A DNA stretch of 64,000 nt from Buttiauxella sp965119215. GTDB taxonomy: Bacteria > Pseudomonadota > Gammaproteobacteria > Enterobacterales > Enterobacteriaceae. Shown here in pieces: positions 43,016 through 52,095 of the stretch. The position numbers were made by a program, and so were the translations under genes. The notes beneath the pieces are model-generated. The model did not search any database. It saw nothing but the letters and a program-made list of their open reading frames with translations, and had not been told where the DNA came from. Numbering within the stretch: the first letter of the stretch is position 1; each line of letters starts with the position of its first letter. Location: NCBI GenBank assembly GCA_965119215.1, contig CBCPKK010000017.1:1-64000 (forward strand). The letters are read 5' to 3'.

Positions 43016-43079
43016 CCTGGCACTTTTGGGGAAGTTTGCACTCCAAAGCGCGTATCCATGCTTAATAAAGGAATTTCTG

Positions 43080-43655
43080 ATGAAAACACTGCGCCTGATG
43101 TTGATAGGGTTGCCACTGGTTCTGAGCGGTTGTTCGACGCTGTCATCCGTTAACTGGTCGGCGGCAAATCCGTGGAACTGGTTTGGTTCGTCGCTTGAAG
43201 TGAGCGAGCAGGGCGTGGGCGAATTAACTGCCAGCACGCCGATGGATGAAAAAGCCGTTAGCAGTGCGCTGGGCGATAACTACCGTTTGCGCAGTGGCAT
43301 GAAGACCGATAATGGCGAGATTGTGCGTTTCTATGAAGCGATGGACGATAAAACCGTGATGGTTATCGTCAATGGAGAAAAAGGCACCGTGAGCCGTGTC
43401 GATGTCATGGATAGCGCCATTGAAACCGATAGCGGCGTGAAAATTGGCACACCATTCAGCGAGTTGTATAGCAAGGCGTTTGGCTCGTGCGTTAAAGGCA
43501 CCGGTGATGACAGCGCTGGCGTGGAATGCAAAGCACCAGACAGCCAACATATCAGTTACCTGTTTAGCGGTGAATGGCACGGTGGCGAAGAGTTAATACC
43601 GTCTGACGATGCGCTCAAAAGCTGGAAAATCAGCAAAATTATCTGGCGTCGATAA
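43080..43655 (+). CDS. yfeY: Lipoprotein YfeY (RpoE-regulated family)
   Basis: This is a 191-residue protein with a lipoprotein signal (LIGLPLVLSGC, lipobox cysteine at residue 17). A WSAANPWNWFGSSLEVSEQG segment and a periplasmic domain follow, as in E. coli YfeY, which belongs to the sigma E regulon. The function is unknown. The frame is open from 43008, but the ATG at 43080 gives the lipoprotein signal and follows AAGGAA. Confidence 0.92.
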   Translation: MKTLRLMLIGLPLVLSGCSTLSSVNWSAANPWNWFGSSLEVSEQGVGELTASTPMDEKAVSSALGDNYRLRSGMKTDNGEIVRFYEAMDDKTVMVIVNGEKGTVSRVDVMDSAIETDSGVKIGTPFSELYSKAFGSCVKGTGDDSAGVECKAPDSQHISYLFSGEWHGGEELIPSDDALKSWKISKIIWRR

Positions 43656-43721
43656 AAATTAGCTCCTGGTTTGCGTCTTCTCAATAAGGCGCAGCCGTAA
43701 TTGGGTATCATAAGGGAATAA

Positions 43722-43749
43722 ACGCCACGTAGAGTGGCGTGTTCTTTTT
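43722..43749 (+). terminator. Terminator-like hairpin just before yfeX
   Basis: ACGCCAC-GTAGA-GTGGCGT followed by a T-rich stretch (GTTCTTTTT) has the form of an intrinsic terminator. It ends only about 10 bases before the yfeX start, immediately followed by its AGGAGG ribosome binding site. It may end the yfeY transcript or act as an attenuator in the yfeX leader. Confidence 0.65.
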
Positions 43750-43759
43750 AGGAGGATTC

Positions 43760-44659
43760 ATGTCTCGTGTTCAAACTGGCATTCTGCCAGAACATTGTCG
43801 CGCCGCAGTTTGGCTGGAAGCGAGTTTTCAGGGCGATTTCGATGCCATTCGCCAGGGCTGCAAAACCTTTAATCAGTCGCTGAGCGCTTTCCAGGATAAA
43901 TTCCCGGACGCGAACTTAGGCGCGGTAGTGGCATTTGGCCATGACCTGTGGCGTGATTTAAGCGGTGGCGTGGGCGCAGAAGAACTGAAAAACTTTGCAC
44001 CATTAGGCAAAGGCCTGGCACCGGCAACGCAACATGATGTGATGATCCACATTCTTTCTTTACGCCATGATGTGAATTTCTCCGTAGCGCAGGCAGCGCT
44101 TGCCGCGTTTGGCGATGCACTGAAAATCGAAGAAGAAGTTCATGGTTTCCGTTGGGTTGAAGAACGTGACCTGAGCGGTTTTGTCGATGGTACAGAAAAC
44201 CCGCAGGGCGAAGAAACTCGCCGCGAAGTGGCCGTTATCAACGATGGCATTGATGCGGGCGGCAGCTACGTGTTCGTTCAGCGCTGGGAACACAATCTCA
44301 AGCAGCTTAATCGCATGAGCGTGACCGATCAGGAAATGATCATTGGCCGTACTAAAGAAGCCAATGAAGAAATTGATGGCGACGAACGCCCGGATACTTC
44401 TCACCTCACGCGTGTTGATCTGAAAGAAAACGGCAAAGGCCTGAAGATTGTTCGCCAGAGCCTGCCATACGGCACCGCGAGCGGCACACACGGCCTGTAT
44501 TTCATCGCCTATTGTGCGCGCCTGCACAACATCGAGCAGCAACTGCTGAGCATGTTTGGCGAAACCGACGGTAAGCGTGACGGTATGTTGCGTTTCACTA
44601 AACCGGTGACCGGCGGGTACTATTTTGCCCCGTCGCTGGATAAGCTTTTAAGCCTGTAA
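43760..44659 (+). CDS. yfeX: Dye-decolorizing-type heme peroxidase YfeX
   Basis: This is a 299-residue cytoplasmic Dyp-type peroxidase. It has the signature GFVDGTENP (catalytic Asp), the heme-ligand histidine in DTSHLTRVDL, and the C-terminal KPVTGGYYFAPSLDKLL. E. coli YfeX oxidises porphyrinogens; an iron-removing activity on heme has been claimed and disputed. The start MSRVQTGILPEHCRAAVW at 43760 follows AGGAGG; an in-frame upstream start at 43739 lies within the hairpin region and is unlikely. Confidence 0.95.
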   Translation: MSRVQTGILPEHCRAAVWLEASFQGDFDAIRQGCKTFNQSLSAFQDKFPDANLGAVVAFGHDLWRDLSGGVGAEELKNFAPLGKGLAPATQHDVMIHILSLRHDVNFSVAQAALAAFGDALKIEEEVHGFRWVEERDLSGFVDGTENPQGEETRREVAVINDGIDAGGSYVFVQRWEHNLKQLNRMSVTDQEMIIGRTKEANEEIDGDERPDTSHLTRVDLKENGKGLKIVRQSLPYGTASGTHGLYFIAYCARLHNIEQQLLSMFGETDGKRDGMLRFTKPVTGGYYFAPSLDKLLSL

Positions 44660-44667
44660 TATTCTTC

Positions 44668-44695
44668 GGCGCAGCGCCCGCTGCGCCTGATTTTT
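44668..44695 (+). terminator. Terminator after yfeX
   Basis: GGCGCAGCG-CC-CGCTGCGCC is a perfect 9-base stem, followed after TGA by five T. It lies 8 bases after the yfeX stop codon. Confidence 0.88.
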
Positions 44696-44820
44696 GTCTT
44701 ATACCCCTTTCTTATTGCAAATCACCAAACGATATATAAAACCGTTACAACTTTACTGCCTGTTATAAATACACTGGTAACCATTAAGCATGACTGTTAT
44801 CACATTTATAAGGGTGCCCA

Positions 44821-45837
44821 ATGGCCAAAACGTCCGTTAAAAAAGTCTGGAGCGCGATCGTTGTTTCCGCATTGCTGGCAGGTTCAGCCCATGCCACCGA
44901 ACTGCTGAACAGCTCTTATGATGTGTCTCGCGAGCTCTTTGCTGCGCTGAATCCTGCCTTCCAGAAACAGTGGGCCGAGGAAAATAACGGCGACAAGCTG
45001 GTGATTAAACAATCTCATGCCGGGTCATCAAAACAGGCGCTGGCGATTTTGCAGGGGTTAAAAGCAGACGTTGTAACTTATAACCAGGTCTCTGATGTGC
45101 AAATCCTGCATGACAAAGGCCAGCTTATCCCAGCCGACTGGCAGACCCGTTTGCCAAACAACAGCTCACCGTTCTATTCCACCATGGCGTTCCTGGTGCG
45201 TAAAGGTAACCCGAAGAATATCCACGACTGGAGCGATTTGGTTCGCCCGGACGTAAAGCTGGTTTTCCCAAATCCAAAAACTTCCGGTAACGCGCGTTAT
45301 ACCTATCTGGGCGCGTGGGGTGCGGCAAATAAAGCTGACGGTGGCGATAAAGCCAAAACCGAGCAGTTTATGACGCAGTTCCTGAAAAACGTTGAAGTGT
45401 TCGATACCGGCGGTCGCGGTGCGACAACCACTTTCGTTGAGCGTGGTTTGGGGGATGTGCTGATTAGCTTTGAATCTGAAGTGAACAACATCCGCAATCA
45501 ATACCCAAAAGACGGCTACGAAGTGGTGGTACCGAAGGTCAATATTCTTGCTGAATTCCCGGTGGCTTGGGTGGATAAAAACGTCAAATCCAACGGTACT
45601 GAAAAAGCGGCAAAAGAGTATCTGAACTTCCTGTACAGCCCAGCGGCGCAGACCATCATCACGGATTATTACTATCGTGTGAACAACCCGCAGGTGATGG
45701 ACAAGCTGAAGGATAAATTCCCGCAGGTTGATTTGTTCCGCGTGGAAGATGAGTTCGGCGGCTGGCCGGAAGCGATGAAAACCCATTTTGCCAGCGGCGG
45801 TGAATTCGACAAGCTGGTTGCGGCGGGGCACAAGTAA
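44821..45837 (+). CDS. cysP: Thiosulfate/sulfate-binding protein CysP
   Basis: This is a 338-residue periplasmic binding protein. A signal peptide ends SAHATE, and the sulfate-binding family segments follow (ELLNSSYDVSRELFAALNPAF, QSHAGSSKQALAILQGLKAD, PKTSGNARYTYLGAWGAA). It delivers thiosulfate and sulfate to CysT/CysW/CysA. It is the first gene of the cys operon. The 125 bases upstream, after the yfeX terminator, contain TATAAAT-like -10 sequences and probably a CysB site, which I did not delimit. It is followed at once by cysT. Confidence 0.96.
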   Translation: MAKTSVKKVWSAIVVSALLAGSAHATELLNSSYDVSRELFAALNPAFQKQWAEENNGDKLVIKQSHAGSSKQALAILQGLKADVVTYNQVSDVQILHDKGQLIPADWQTRLPNNSSPFYSTMAFLVRKGNPKNIHDWSDLVRPDVKLVFPNPKTSGNARYTYLGAWGAANKADGGDKAKTEQFMTQFLKNVEVFDTGGRGATTTFVERGLGDVLISFESEVNNIRNQYPKDGYEVVVPKVNILAEFPVAWVDKNVKSNGTEKAAKEYLNFLYSPAAQTIITDYYYRVNNPQVMDKLKDKFPQVDLFRVEDEFGGWPEAMKTHFASGGEFDKLVAAGHK

Positions 45838-46671
45838 ATGTTAGCGGTTTCTTCCAAACGCGTGCTGCCGGGCTTTACCCTAAGCCTCGGCACCAGTTTG
45901 CTGTTTGTCTGCCTGATTTTATTGCTGCCACTCAGCGCGTTGGTGATGCAAGTGTCACAGATGACGCTGGCGCAGTATTGGGAAGTGATCACCAACCCGC
46001 AGGTCGTGGCGGCATATAAAGTGACGCTGCTGTCTGCGGGTGTGGCATCCATCTTCAACGGTTTCTTTGGCATGTTGATGGCGTGGATTTTAACGCGCTA
46101 TCACTTTCCTGGCCGTAGCCTGCTCGACGCTTTGATGGATTTACCGTTCGCGCTGCCAACCGCTGTAGCCGGTTTAACGCTTGCTGGGTTGTTCTCAGTC
46201 AACGGTTGGTACGGCGAATGGCTGGCGCAGTTTGGCATTAAGGTGACATACACCTGGCTGGGCATCGCGGTGGCAATGGCATTTACCAGCATCCCATTTG
46301 TGGTGCGTACCATTCAGCCTGTGCTCGAAGAACTTGGCCCAGAATATGAAGAAGCAGCAGAAACCCTGGGCGCGACGCGCTGGCAGAGTTTCCGCCGCGT
46401 GATTTTACCTGAGCTTTCTCCGGCATTAATGGCGGGCGTGGCGTTGTCGTTTACTCGTAGCCTGGGGGAGTTTGGTGCGGTTATTTTTATCGCCGGTAAC
46501 ATCGCCTGGAAAACCGAAGTGACGTCGCTGATGATTTTCGTGCGTTTGCAGGAGTTTGATTATCCGGCAGCCAGTGCGATTGCTTCGGTGATCCTTGCCG
46601 CTTCACTGCTGCTGCTGTTTACCATTAACACGCTGCAAAGTCGCTTTGGTCGGCGCGTGGTAGGTCACTGA
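45838..46671 (+). CDS. cysU: Sulfate/thiosulfate ABC permease CysT (CysU)
   Basis: This is a 277-residue inner-membrane permease with six predicted helices and the ABC-permease loop EEAAETLGATRWQSFRRVILPELSP that contacts the ATPase. It pairs with CysW to form the channel of the importer. Its ATG follows the cysP stop codon with no gap, and its stop overlaps the cysW start (TGATG). Confidence 0.95.
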   Translation: MLAVSSKRVLPGFTLSLGTSLLFVCLILLLPLSALVMQVSQMTLAQYWEVITNPQVVAAYKVTLLSAGVASIFNGFFGMLMAWILTRYHFPGRSLLDALMDLPFALPTAVAGLTLAGLFSVNGWYGEWLAQFGIKVTYTWLGIAVAMAFTSIPFVVRTIQPVLEELGPEYEEAAETLGATRWQSFRRVILPELSPALMAGVALSFTRSLGEFGAVIFIAGNIAWKTEVTSLMIFVRLQEFDYPAASAIASVILAASLLLLFTINTLQSRFGRRVVGH

Positions 46672-47546
46672 TGACGGACGTAACTGAATTGAAAAGCTAT
46701 CGCCGTACAGGTTTTAACTGGGGCAAGTGGACGCTGATTGGCCTCGGCGTGCTGATTTCGTTTCTGCTGCTGGTGGTGCCTGTCGCCTCTATTTTTGCTC
46801 AGGCTTTCTCGAAAGGGTTGATGCCTGCGCTCACCAATATCGTTGACCCGGATATGCTGCACGCTATCTGGTTAACGGTGATGATTGCGTTAATTACCGT
46901 GCCGGTAAACCTGGTGTTCGGCATTTTATTAGCCTGGCTGGTCACGCGCTTTGACTTCCCTGGCCGCCAGTTGTTATTGACGCTGCTGGATATTCCATTC
47001 GCTGTTTCTCCGGTGGTCGCCGGTTTGGTTTACCTGCTGTTTTACGGCTCCAATGGCCCGTTAGCAGGCTTTATGGACGAATATAACATTCAGATTATGT
47101 TCGCCTGGCCAGGCATGGTGCTGGTGACAATCTTTGTTACTTGCCCGTTTGTGGTACGTGAGTTGGTGCCGGTGATGTTAAGCCAGGGCAGCCAGGAAGA
47201 TGAAGCGGCGATTTTGCTCGGCGCTTCTGGCTGGCAGATGTTCCGACGCGTCACATTGCCTAACATCCGCTGGGCGCTGCTTTACGGTGTGGTGTTAACC
47301 AATGCCCGCGCCATTGGCGAGTTTGGTGCCGTGTCAGTGGTTTCCGGTTCTATTCGCGGCGAGACATTCTCGCTGCCGTTACAGATTGAATTGCTACAGC
47401 AGGATTACAACACCGTCGGCTCCTTTACCGCCGCTGCATTGTTGACCCTGATGGCGATCGTTACGTTGTTCTTTAAGAGTACGTTGCAGTGGCGTCTGAA
47501 TAGTCAGGAAAAACGCCTGCAACAGGAGGGAAATCATGAGCATTGA
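46671..47546 (+). CDS. cysW: Sulfate/thiosulfate ABC permease CysW
   Basis: This is a 291-residue inner-membrane permease with the coupling-loop motif EDEAAILLGASGWQMFRRVTLPNIRW. It is the partner of CysT. It starts within the cysT stop codon and overlaps cysA by 11 bases; the cysA ribosome binding site (GGAGGG) lies inside its last codons. Confidence 0.95.
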   Translation: MTDVTELKSYRRTGFNWGKWTLIGLGVLISFLLLVVPVASIFAQAFSKGLMPALTNIVDPDMLHAIWLTVMIALITVPVNLVFGILLAWLVTRFDFPGRQLLLTLLDIPFAVSPVVAGLVYLLFYGSNGPLAGFMDEYNIQIMFAWPGMVLVTIFVTCPFVVRELVPVMLSQGSQEDEAAILLGASGWQMFRRVTLPNIRWALLYGVVLTNARAIGEFGAVSVVSGSIRGETFSLPLQIELLQQDYNTVGSFTAAALLTLMAIVTLFFKSTLQWRLNSQEKRLQQEGNHEH

Positions 47547-48636
47547 TATTACCAATATTAAGAAATCTTTTGGTCGCACCCAGGTGCTGAATGATATCTC
47601 TCTGGATATCCCTTCTGGTCAAATGGTGGCGTTGTTGGGGCCTTCTGGTTCCGGTAAAACCACTCTGCTGCGTATTATTGCGGGCCTTGAGCATCAGAAC
47701 AGTGGGCGTATTAGTTTTCACGGCACTGATGTTAGTCGTATCCATGCGCGTGACCGTAAAGTCGGTTTCGTGTTCCAGCATTACGCGCTGTTCCGCCATA
47801 TGACAGTATTCGACAATATTGCCTTTGGCCTGACGGTTTTACCTCGTCGCGAGCGTCCTTCTTCTGCGGCAATCAAACAGAAAGTGACTCGTTTGCTGGA
47901 AATGGTGCAACTGTCGCATCTGGCTGATCGTTTCCCGGCACAGCTTTCTGGCGGGCAGAAACAGCGTGTGGCGCTGGCGCGTGCATTGGCGGTTGAACCG
48001 CAAATATTGCTGCTGGATGAACCGTTTGGTGCGCTGGATGCTCAGGTGCGTAAAGAGCTTCGCCGCTGGCTGCGTCAGTTACACGAAGAGCTGAAATTCA
48101 CCAGCGTATTCGTCACCCACGACCAGGAAGAAGCGATGGAAGTCGCGGACCGCGTGGTGGTGATGAGCCAGGGGAATATCGAACAGGTCGATACGCCTGA
48201 AGCGGTATGGCGTGAACCGGCAACTCGCTTTGTGCTGGAATTCCTCGGTGAAGTTAACCGCATGAAAGGTATTGTGCGCGGCAGCCAGTTCCATGTGGGC
48301 GCGCACCGTTGGCCGCTGGGCTTTACGCCAGCACACCAAGGCCCGGTGGATTTGTTCCTGCGCCCGTGGGAAGTGGATGTCAGCCGCCGTACCAATCTGG
48401 ATTCCCCGCTGCCGGTGCAGGTGCTGGAAATCAGCCCTCGCGGGCATTACATGCAATTGGTTGTGCAGCCGCTTGGCTGGTACGACGAACCTTTAACGGT
48501 TGTACTGCGAGAAGACCATGTTCCCGTACGCGGCGAACGTTTGTTCGTGGGCCTGCAACATGCACGCTTGTACGACGGGAAGAATCGAATTCAGCAGACT
48601 TATCATAGCCAGGTAGACCTGGCGCAGACTGCCTGA
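47536..48636 (+). CDS. cysA: Sulfate/thiosulfate ABC transporter ATPase CysA
   Basis: This is a 366-residue ATPase that powers the importer. Walker A is GPSGSGKTTLL, the ABC signature LSGGQKQRVALARAL, Walker B ILLLDEPFGALD and the switch histidine FVTHDQEEA. A C-terminal regulatory domain follows (LFLRPWEVDVSRR). It overlaps cysW by 11 bases. Confidence 0.96.
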   Translation: MSIDITNIKKSFGRTQVLNDISLDIPSGQMVALLGPSGSGKTTLLRIIAGLEHQNSGRISFHGTDVSRIHARDRKVGFVFQHYALFRHMTVFDNIAFGLTVLPRRERPSSAAIKQKVTRLLEMVQLSHLADRFPAQLSGGQKQRVALARALAVEPQILLLDEPFGALDAQVRKELRRWLRQLHEELKFTSVFVTHDQEEAMEVADRVVVMSQGNIEQVDTPEAVWREPATRFVLEFLGEVNRMKGIVRGSQFHVGAHRWPLGFTPAHQGPVDLFLRPWEVDVSRRTNLDSPLPVQVLEISPRGHYMQLVVQPLGWYDEPLTVVLREDHVPVRGERLFVGLQHARLYDGKNRIQQTYHSQVDLAQTA

Positions 48637-48662
48637 TAAGTTTACCGAACAACACGACACGC

Positions 48663-48690
48663 AAAAGCGGCCCACGTGGCCGCTTTTCTT
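48663..48690 (+). terminator. Terminator-like hairpin between cysA and cysM
   Basis: AAAAGCGGCC-CACGT-GGCCGCTTTT is a perfect 10-base stem ending in T, 26 bases after cysA and 17 bases before the cysM start. It probably reduces but does not abolish read-through into cysM. Confidence 0.75.
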
Positions 48691-48706
48691 ATATCTGGAC
48701 AGGCAA

Positions 48707-49618
48707 GTGAACACCTTAGAAAGCACGATTGGCAATACGCCTCTGGTTAAATTACAACGCACCGGCCTCGAAAATGGCAGCGAAATCTGGGTAAAGCTGG
48801 AAGGTAATAATCCGGCAGGCTCAGTGAAAGATCGCGCGGCACTTTCGATGATTGTGCGTGCGCAAGCTCGCGGTGAAATCTCCCCAGGGGATACGCTCAT
48901 TGAAGCGACCAGCGGCAATACCGGAATTGCGCTGGCAATGATTGCAGCGCTGAAAGGCTACCGCATGAAACTTTTAATGCCCGATAACATGAGCATGGAA
49001 CGCAAAGCGGCGATGCAGGCATATGGAGCGGAACTGATTCTGGTGACCAAAGAGCAGGGTATGGAAGGCGCCCGAGAACTTGCGCGTTTGATGGACGAAC
49101 GCGGTGAAGGCAAAGTCCTCGACCAGTTCAATAACCCAGATAACCCCTACGCGCATTACAGCACGACCGGGCCTGAAATTTGGCAGCAGACGCAAGGGCG
49201 CATCACGCACTTTGTCTCCAGCATGGGAACCACCGGAACGGTTACGGGCGTGAGCCAATTTATGCGCGAGCAAGATAAACCGGTCAAAATTGTCGGGTTG
49301 CGGCCGGAGGATGGCAGCAGTATTCCAGGCATTCGCCGCTGGCCAGAAGAGTGGCTACCGAAGATCTTCAATCCTGATCTGGTTGATGAAGTGATGGATA
49401 TATCGCAAATCGAAGCCGAGAGAACGATGCGTCGCATGGCGCGTGAAGAGGGGATTTTCTGTGGTGTGAGTTCGGGCGGTGCGGTTGCTGGTGCATTGCG
49501 CGTGGCGCAGGAAAACCCAGGTTCTGTAGTCGTAGCGATTATCTGCGATCGCGGCGATCGTTATTTATCAACCGGCGTGTTTGGCGAAGAAAGCTATTCG
49601 CAAGGCTCAGGCATTTAG
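48707..49618 (+). CDS. cysM: Cysteine synthase B
   Basis: This is a 303-residue PLP enzyme that makes cysteine from O-acetylserine and sulfide and can also use thiosulfate to form S-sulfocysteine. The PLP lysine lies in NPAGSVKDRAALSMI, and EATSGNTGIALAMIAALKGY and SSMGTTGTVTGVSQF are family segments. It starts with GTG, as in E. coli. Linkage to the thiosulfate importer fits its use of thiosulfate. In E. coli yfeS-yfeK-pdxK follow; here the rhamnoside cassette does. Confidence 0.96.
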   Translation: MNTLESTIGNTPLVKLQRTGLENGSEIWVKLEGNNPAGSVKDRAALSMIVRAQARGEISPGDTLIEATSGNTGIALAMIAALKGYRMKLLMPDNMSMERKAAMQAYGAELILVTKEQGMEGARELARLMDERGEGKVLDQFNNPDNPYAHYSTTGPEIWQQTQGRITHFVSSMGTTGTVTGVSQFMREQDKPVKIVGLRPEDGSSIPGIRRWPEEWLPKIFNPDLVDEVMDISQIEAERTMRRMAREEGIFCGVSSGGAVAGALRVAQENPGSVVVAIICDRGDRYLSTGVFGEESYSQGSGI

Positions 49619-49836
49619 ATTATCAATTATAGCGATGGCCCATGACTTTGGGCTGTCACTACAAATCCCTCCTTCCATCATTCGCCAGTCATCCCTCCGG
49701 CCACTTATTAGACAAAAATGATAGTAATGTCACGTCCAGTTACGGTGCAGTGCCATTTCGTCATAATGACTTGTCATTAATATTGCGGTCTAATGTTCAT
49801 GTCACTACTGCAAGATAAATATAAAGCAGGTGAAAA

Positions 49837-50691
49837 ATGGATATTAAACAGCCACAAGATTTTTTTCTTTCCGCAGTCCATGCGTTTTGTTTATTTATGC
49901 TGGATAACCAGGAAATGGCAGATGTACATGGCCATGATTTTGATGAGTTAGTTATTGTACGCAGTGGCAGCGGCTTTCATATTATTAACGATCAGGTGGA
50001 ATTGATTTGCCCTGGCGACTTCTTTTTTGTTTCGGCAAATGACACTCATTATTACGAGTCTACAAATAACTTATCGTTAATCAATCTTTTGTTACACAAA
50101 GAAAGACATTTTAGATTTATACAAAATATTGATGAGTTACTGGATTGCGTGAGAGCGAAGGTAACATCAGGTTCCAGAAATACCTGCTTTTTGAGTGAGG
50201 CTGAACTTGAACAAATCGTGTTGCTAACAGAGAAAATCAGCGCCCGGCGCGATGATATTTTTGATGCTGCTTACTTTTCAGCAACCGAAGCCATGATTCT
50301 GGAAATAATTTCTTTCCTTTACCACTGTGTAATAAGACGAGGGGAAAGGAATCGCAGCAGTGAAAGCATTAAGCAGAAAATGCTTAATTATGTCCGAAAA
50401 AATTATACGCAAAGCATAAACTGGGACAACTTATGTGAAGACAGTGGCATGGCTAAAAGAACCATGTTCCGCTTTTTTAAACAAATAACCGGCACCACAC
50501 CGGAGAAATTTCAGCAGATTTATCGCTTGTTAAAAGCCCAGGAGTTATTACGCACAACAGAACGGCCAATAAATGATGTAGCACTAGCCTGTGGCTTTGT
50601 TAATCCTTCTCGATTAACCGAGAATTATAAAAAGAGATTTCTGCGCACGCCTTCTCAGGAACGACACCTCAGTCATTCCATTACCAACTGA
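49837..50691 (+). CDS. AraC-family regulator of the rhamnoside cassette
   Basis: This is a 284-residue regulator with an N-terminal cupin-like sensing domain (HGHDFDELVIVRSGSGFHII, LICPGDFFFV). The C-terminal half has two helix-turn-helix motifs (INWDNLCEDSGMAKRTMFRFFKQIT and RPINDVALACGFVNPSRLTENYKK). The layout is like that of the RhaS and RhaR rhamnose regulators. It precedes the permease and the rhamnosidase on the same strand, so it probably activates them when rhamnose or a rhamnoside is present. The 218 bases upstream contain repeats of GTCAT/ATGAC (for example near 49758-49770) that could be binding sites. Confidence 0.85.
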   Translation: MDIKQPQDFFLSAVHAFCLFMLDNQEMADVHGHDFDELVIVRSGSGFHIINDQVELICPGDFFFVSANDTHYYESTNNLSLINLLLHKERHFRFIQNIDELLDCVRAKVTSGSRNTCFLSEAELEQIVLLTEKISARRDDIFDAAYFSATEAMILEIISFLYHCVIRRGERNRSSESIKQKMLNYVRKNYTQSINWDNLCEDSGMAKRTMFRFFKQITGTTPEKFQQIYRLLKAQELLRTTERPINDVALACGFVNPSRLTENYKKRFLRTPSQERHLSHSITN

Positions 50692-50773
50692 TAAATATAT
50701 TAGTACCTTTTCATCTTTTGCAGGAAGAGTTAGACATTGATGACGTGGAACATAATTTAATGGAGTAATTGTT

Positions 50774-52069
50774 ATGGATAATACGAAAACTGTAAACCCC
50801 TGGTATATCGGTGTGGTTTCGGGTATGGCCTCATATATTGACTCAGCCGCTATTGTTTCTAATGGTACGGCATTAGTTATCTATCAGAAAGCCATCGGCA
50901 TTACCTCTGCTGATATTGGCATTCTTTCAGGCGTATTAACGCTGAGTATTGCCATCGGTGCTTTTTTAGGTGGCAGGCTGGGCGATTGCTTTGGCAGGCG
51001 CAAAGTCTTTATTGCCACAATGGCAATGATTGTCGTGGGATCGCTGATGCTGGCGTTTGGTGGAGTGTTCGCCGCTCTGCTCTTTGGGACGATTTGTGTT
51101 GGTCTGGGAACAGGGGCGGATTTACCGGTTTCTTTAGCCACTATTTCTGAAGCGGCTACGGATAAAAACCGTGGCAAGATTATCGGATTATCAAACCTTC
51201 TGTGGCTGGTAGGTATCAGTGCCACCATGGCTATTTCAGCTGTGGTTGGCGGGTGGGGGCAGCTTGGGGCGCAAATTATGTATCTCCATGTCGGCGTTGT
51301 TGGCATGGTATTACTGCTATTACGCTGGACTATTCCTGAATCGCCAATGTGGTTGGTCGCCCGTGATGAGCGCCGCCGTGGGGCAACAACTGTTCGTGCG
51401 CAAAAGTCTTCATTTAAAGATCTTCTGTACGGCAAGTATTTATGGCCGTTCGTTGCCTTATGCCTTTTTTATACACTGGTCAATCTGGCGGCAAATACCG
51501 GCGGGCAGTTTGGGACTTATGTCGCGGTGAATGTTGTCGGGATTACGGTTGAGAAAAACTCTTTCTGGAATCTCCTGTTAATGCCGGTTGGCGTGTTATC
51601 CGGCCTGTTATTTATGAAGATGGTCGATACCTCAAGACGAATGTTGGTTTTTGTTATCGGTGCCGTGTTCTTTACCGGTGGTTTTATTATGCCTGTGCTC
51701 TTTAATTTCTCCTCAATATCATGGTTCTGTTTCTTGTTATTTACAGCGATAGGGAGTGGGATGGCATTTGAGGGAATAATGAAAGTGTGGTCCCAGGAGT
51801 CATTCCCAACGATGCTTCGTTCAACTGCACAGGGCGCGATTGTTGGCATCGCACGGTTATCTTGTGCATTGCTAGCATTCGTGACACCCGTATTACTCGA
51901 TGCAGGGCCGGTAGTTTTATATCTCATCCTTTCTTCCATTGTTGCTCTGGGCATGTTTATCGGTTGGCTTTGTTTCCACTGCCAGCGTCGTAATGAATTT
52001 GAACAGGAGGGTGGGATTGTTTCTGAGTATTCTGCGCATAAAAAGCCCTTGCAGGAAAAGATTGCGTAA
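50774..52069 (+). CDS. MFS sugar transporter, probably for rhamnosides
   Basis: This is a 431-residue major facilitator protein with about twelve membrane segments. The loop motif between helices 2 and 3 is GGRLGDCFGRRKVF, and ESPMWLVARDERRR follows helix 6, as in the sugar porter group. The substrate cannot be read directly. Its position between an AraC regulator and an alpha-L-rhamnosidase without a signal peptide suggests that it imports a rhamnose-containing glycoside, which is then split inside the cell. Confidence 0.85.
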   Translation: MDNTKTVNPWYIGVVSGMASYIDSAAIVSNGTALVIYQKAIGITSADIGILSGVLTLSIAIGAFLGGRLGDCFGRRKVFIATMAMIVVGSLMLAFGGVFAALLFGTICVGLGTGADLPVSLATISEAATDKNRGKIIGLSNLLWLVGISATMAISAVVGGWGQLGAQIMYLHVGVVGMVLLLLRWTIPESPMWLVARDERRRGATTVRAQKSSFKDLLYGKYLWPFVALCLFYTLVNLAANTGGQFGTYVAVNVVGITVEKNSFWNLLLMPVGVLSGLLFMKMVDTSRRMLVFVIGAVFFTGGFIMPVLFNFSSISWFCFLLFTAIGSGMAFEGIMKVWSQESFPTMLRSTAQGAIVGIARLSCALLAFVTPVLLDAGPVVLYLILSSIVALGMFIGWLCFHCQRRNEFEQEGGIVSEYSAHKKPLQEKIA

Positions 52070-52095
52070 TTAAATTAATTTAAGGAGTGCATTAT

